From: Methylomonas sp.
GTDB taxonomy: Bacteria > Pseudomonadota > Gammaproteobacteria > Methylococcales > Methylomonadaceae
NCBI GenBank assembly: GCA_026988195.1
Contig: JALSLS010000274.1
Span: 1 to 15,167, forward strand
Reading direction: 5' to 3'
Length of the DNA stretch: 15,167 nucleotides
Below are positions 14,423 through 15,167 of this stretch, piece by piece. Numbering within the stretch: the stretch's first letter is position 1; each line of letters opens with the position of its first letter. The notes beneath the pieces are model-generated. The model was not told the origin of the DNA. It made no database searches and was given only the letters and a program-made list of their open reading frames with translations. Both the position numbers and the translations under genes were made by a program.

Positions 14423-15167
14423 ATGAAGATTGGTATACCTGCAGAAATTTATCCAGATGAAAATCGTGTTGCGACTACACCTGATGTAGCACAACAATTA
14501 ATGAAGTTGGGTTTTGAAGTGGCCATTGAATCGGGTGCAGGCGCCAATGCTTCCTTTACGGATGCGGCTTACCGAGAAGCGGGCGTGACTATTCGTAAAT
14601 CCGCAAAATCATTGTACGAGAAAGCAGATATAATACTCAAAGTAAGGGCACCGGATCTTGAAGAAATTCAGTTGCTTAAAGCTGGAATAACGCTAATTAG
14701 TTTTATTTGGCCTGCTCAAAATGAAGAACTTATGGCACAGTTAGCGCAGCGCAATATAACGGTATTAGCGATGGATTCTGTACCCCGCATATCACGTGCG
14801 CAGAAAATGGATGCATTGAGTTCGATGTCAAATATTTCTGGTTATCGAGCGGTCATTGAAGCCGCTGAGCAGTTTGGCCGTTTTTTCACTGGCCAGATCA
14901 CTGCCGCTGGAAAAATCCCTCCCGCCAAGATCATGGTGATTGGTGCAGGTGTTGCTGGGCTTGCCGCCATTGGGACGGCAAAAGGTCTGGGTGCCATTGT
15001 TCGAGCGTTTGATACACGCCCTGAAGTAAAAGATCAGATAGAAAGCATGAATGCTGAATTTCTTGAGCTGGATTTTGAGGAAGATGCCTCGGGTGAAGGT
15101 GGTTATGCCAAAACCATGAGCAAAGAATTTATCGAAGCTGAAATGGCCTTGTTTGCAGAACAGGCAA
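14423..15167 (+). CDS. pntA: NAD(P) transhydrogenase subunit alpha, 5' part (truncated by window edge)
   Basis: The first 248 residues are visible and the frame is open to the window end. It begins MKIGIPAEIYPDENRVATTP, the standard PntA N-terminus, and covers the NAD(H)-binding domain I. The RQD loop is visible as Arg122, Gln127 and Asp130 (PRISRAQKMD), and the Rossmann glycines as GAGVAG at 174-179 with the following FDTRPEVKDQI segment. The enzyme couples hydride transfer from NADH to NADP+ to proton entry across the inner membrane. The membrane segments and pntB lie beyond the window. AAGGAA at 14410-14415, seven bases upstream, supports the start. Near an NADH-producing hydrogenase it could convert H2-derived NADH into NADPH for biosynthesis (inference). 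Confidence 0.96.
   Translation, partial: MKIGIPAEIYPDENRVATTPDVAQQLMKLGFEVAIESGAGANASFTDAAYREAGVTIRKSAKSLYEKADIILKVRAPDLEEIQLLKAGITLISFIWPAQNEELMAQLAQRNITVLAMDSVPRISRAQKMDALSSMSNISGYRAVIEAAEQFGRFFTGQITAAGKIPPAKIMVIGAGVAGLAAIGTAKGLGAIVRAFDTRPEVKDQIESMNAEFLELDFEEDASGEGGYAKTMSKEFIEAEMALFAEQA

Noticed and set aside
1..15167. CRISPR arrays, tRNA or rRNA genes, insertion sequences, attachment sites
   Set aside because: No regularly spaced repeats, cloverleaf-like sequences, transposase frames or flanking direct repeats were seen on either strand.

Overview
The window reads as the chromosome of a low-GC gammaproteobacterium-like autotroph or methylotroph able to use or produce H2. This is inferred from the enzyme set and sequence style; I cannot name a genus. 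Nearly every gene lies on the + strand, packed into operon-like runs with short gaps or overlaps.

1-2237: carbon metabolism. The 3' end of a class II (CbbA-type) fructose-bisphosphate aldolase is followed by class I fructose-1,6-bisphosphatase (fbp) and triosephosphate isomerase (tpiA). These three steps serve gluconeogenesis and the sugar rearrangements of the Calvin or RuMP cycle. Two tandem RNA hairpins separate fbp from tpiA.

2238-2620: the only long gene-free stretch (383 bp). It holds a 9-bp inverted repeat with half-sites about four helical turns apart, followed by a candidate sigma-54 promoter (GG-N10-GC), plausible control elements for the hydrogenase operon.

2621-8244: a complete NAD-reducing soluble [NiFe] hydrogenase operon, hoxFUYHWI, in the order and with the sizes known from Ralstonia eutropha (Cupriavidus necator). 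HoxF and HoxU form the NADH diaphorase, HoxY and HoxH the hydrogenase module. HoxW is the HoxH C-terminal protease and HoxI a cyclic-nucleotide-domain-like accessory protein. A weak terminator-like hairpin follows. No hyp maturation genes are in the window.

8315-13065: a sugar-acid locus. A KdsC/NulO-type HAD phosphatase overlaps a NeuB-like PEP-condensing synthase that lacks the usual C-terminal SAF domain. They are followed by a TIM-barrel sugar isomerase/epimerase, two coupled short-chain dehydrogenases (one PtmA-like), then a third dehydrogenase after a gap and a strong terminator. No cytidylyltransferase, aminotransferase, acetyltransferase or glycosyltransferase is present. The set suggests synthesis of an unusual 3-deoxy-ulosonic or nonulosonic acid and is the best candidate for an undescribed pathway here.

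13130-15167: an RBBP9/YdeN-like serine hydrolase, GmhA sedoheptulose-7-phosphate isomerase, and the 5' part of pntA (NAD(P) transhydrogenase alpha). Hox (H2 to NADH), Pnt (NADH to NADPH) and the fba-fbp-tpiA module would fit together as reductant supply and carbon assimilation. The sugar locus probably feeds cell-surface glycan synthesis.
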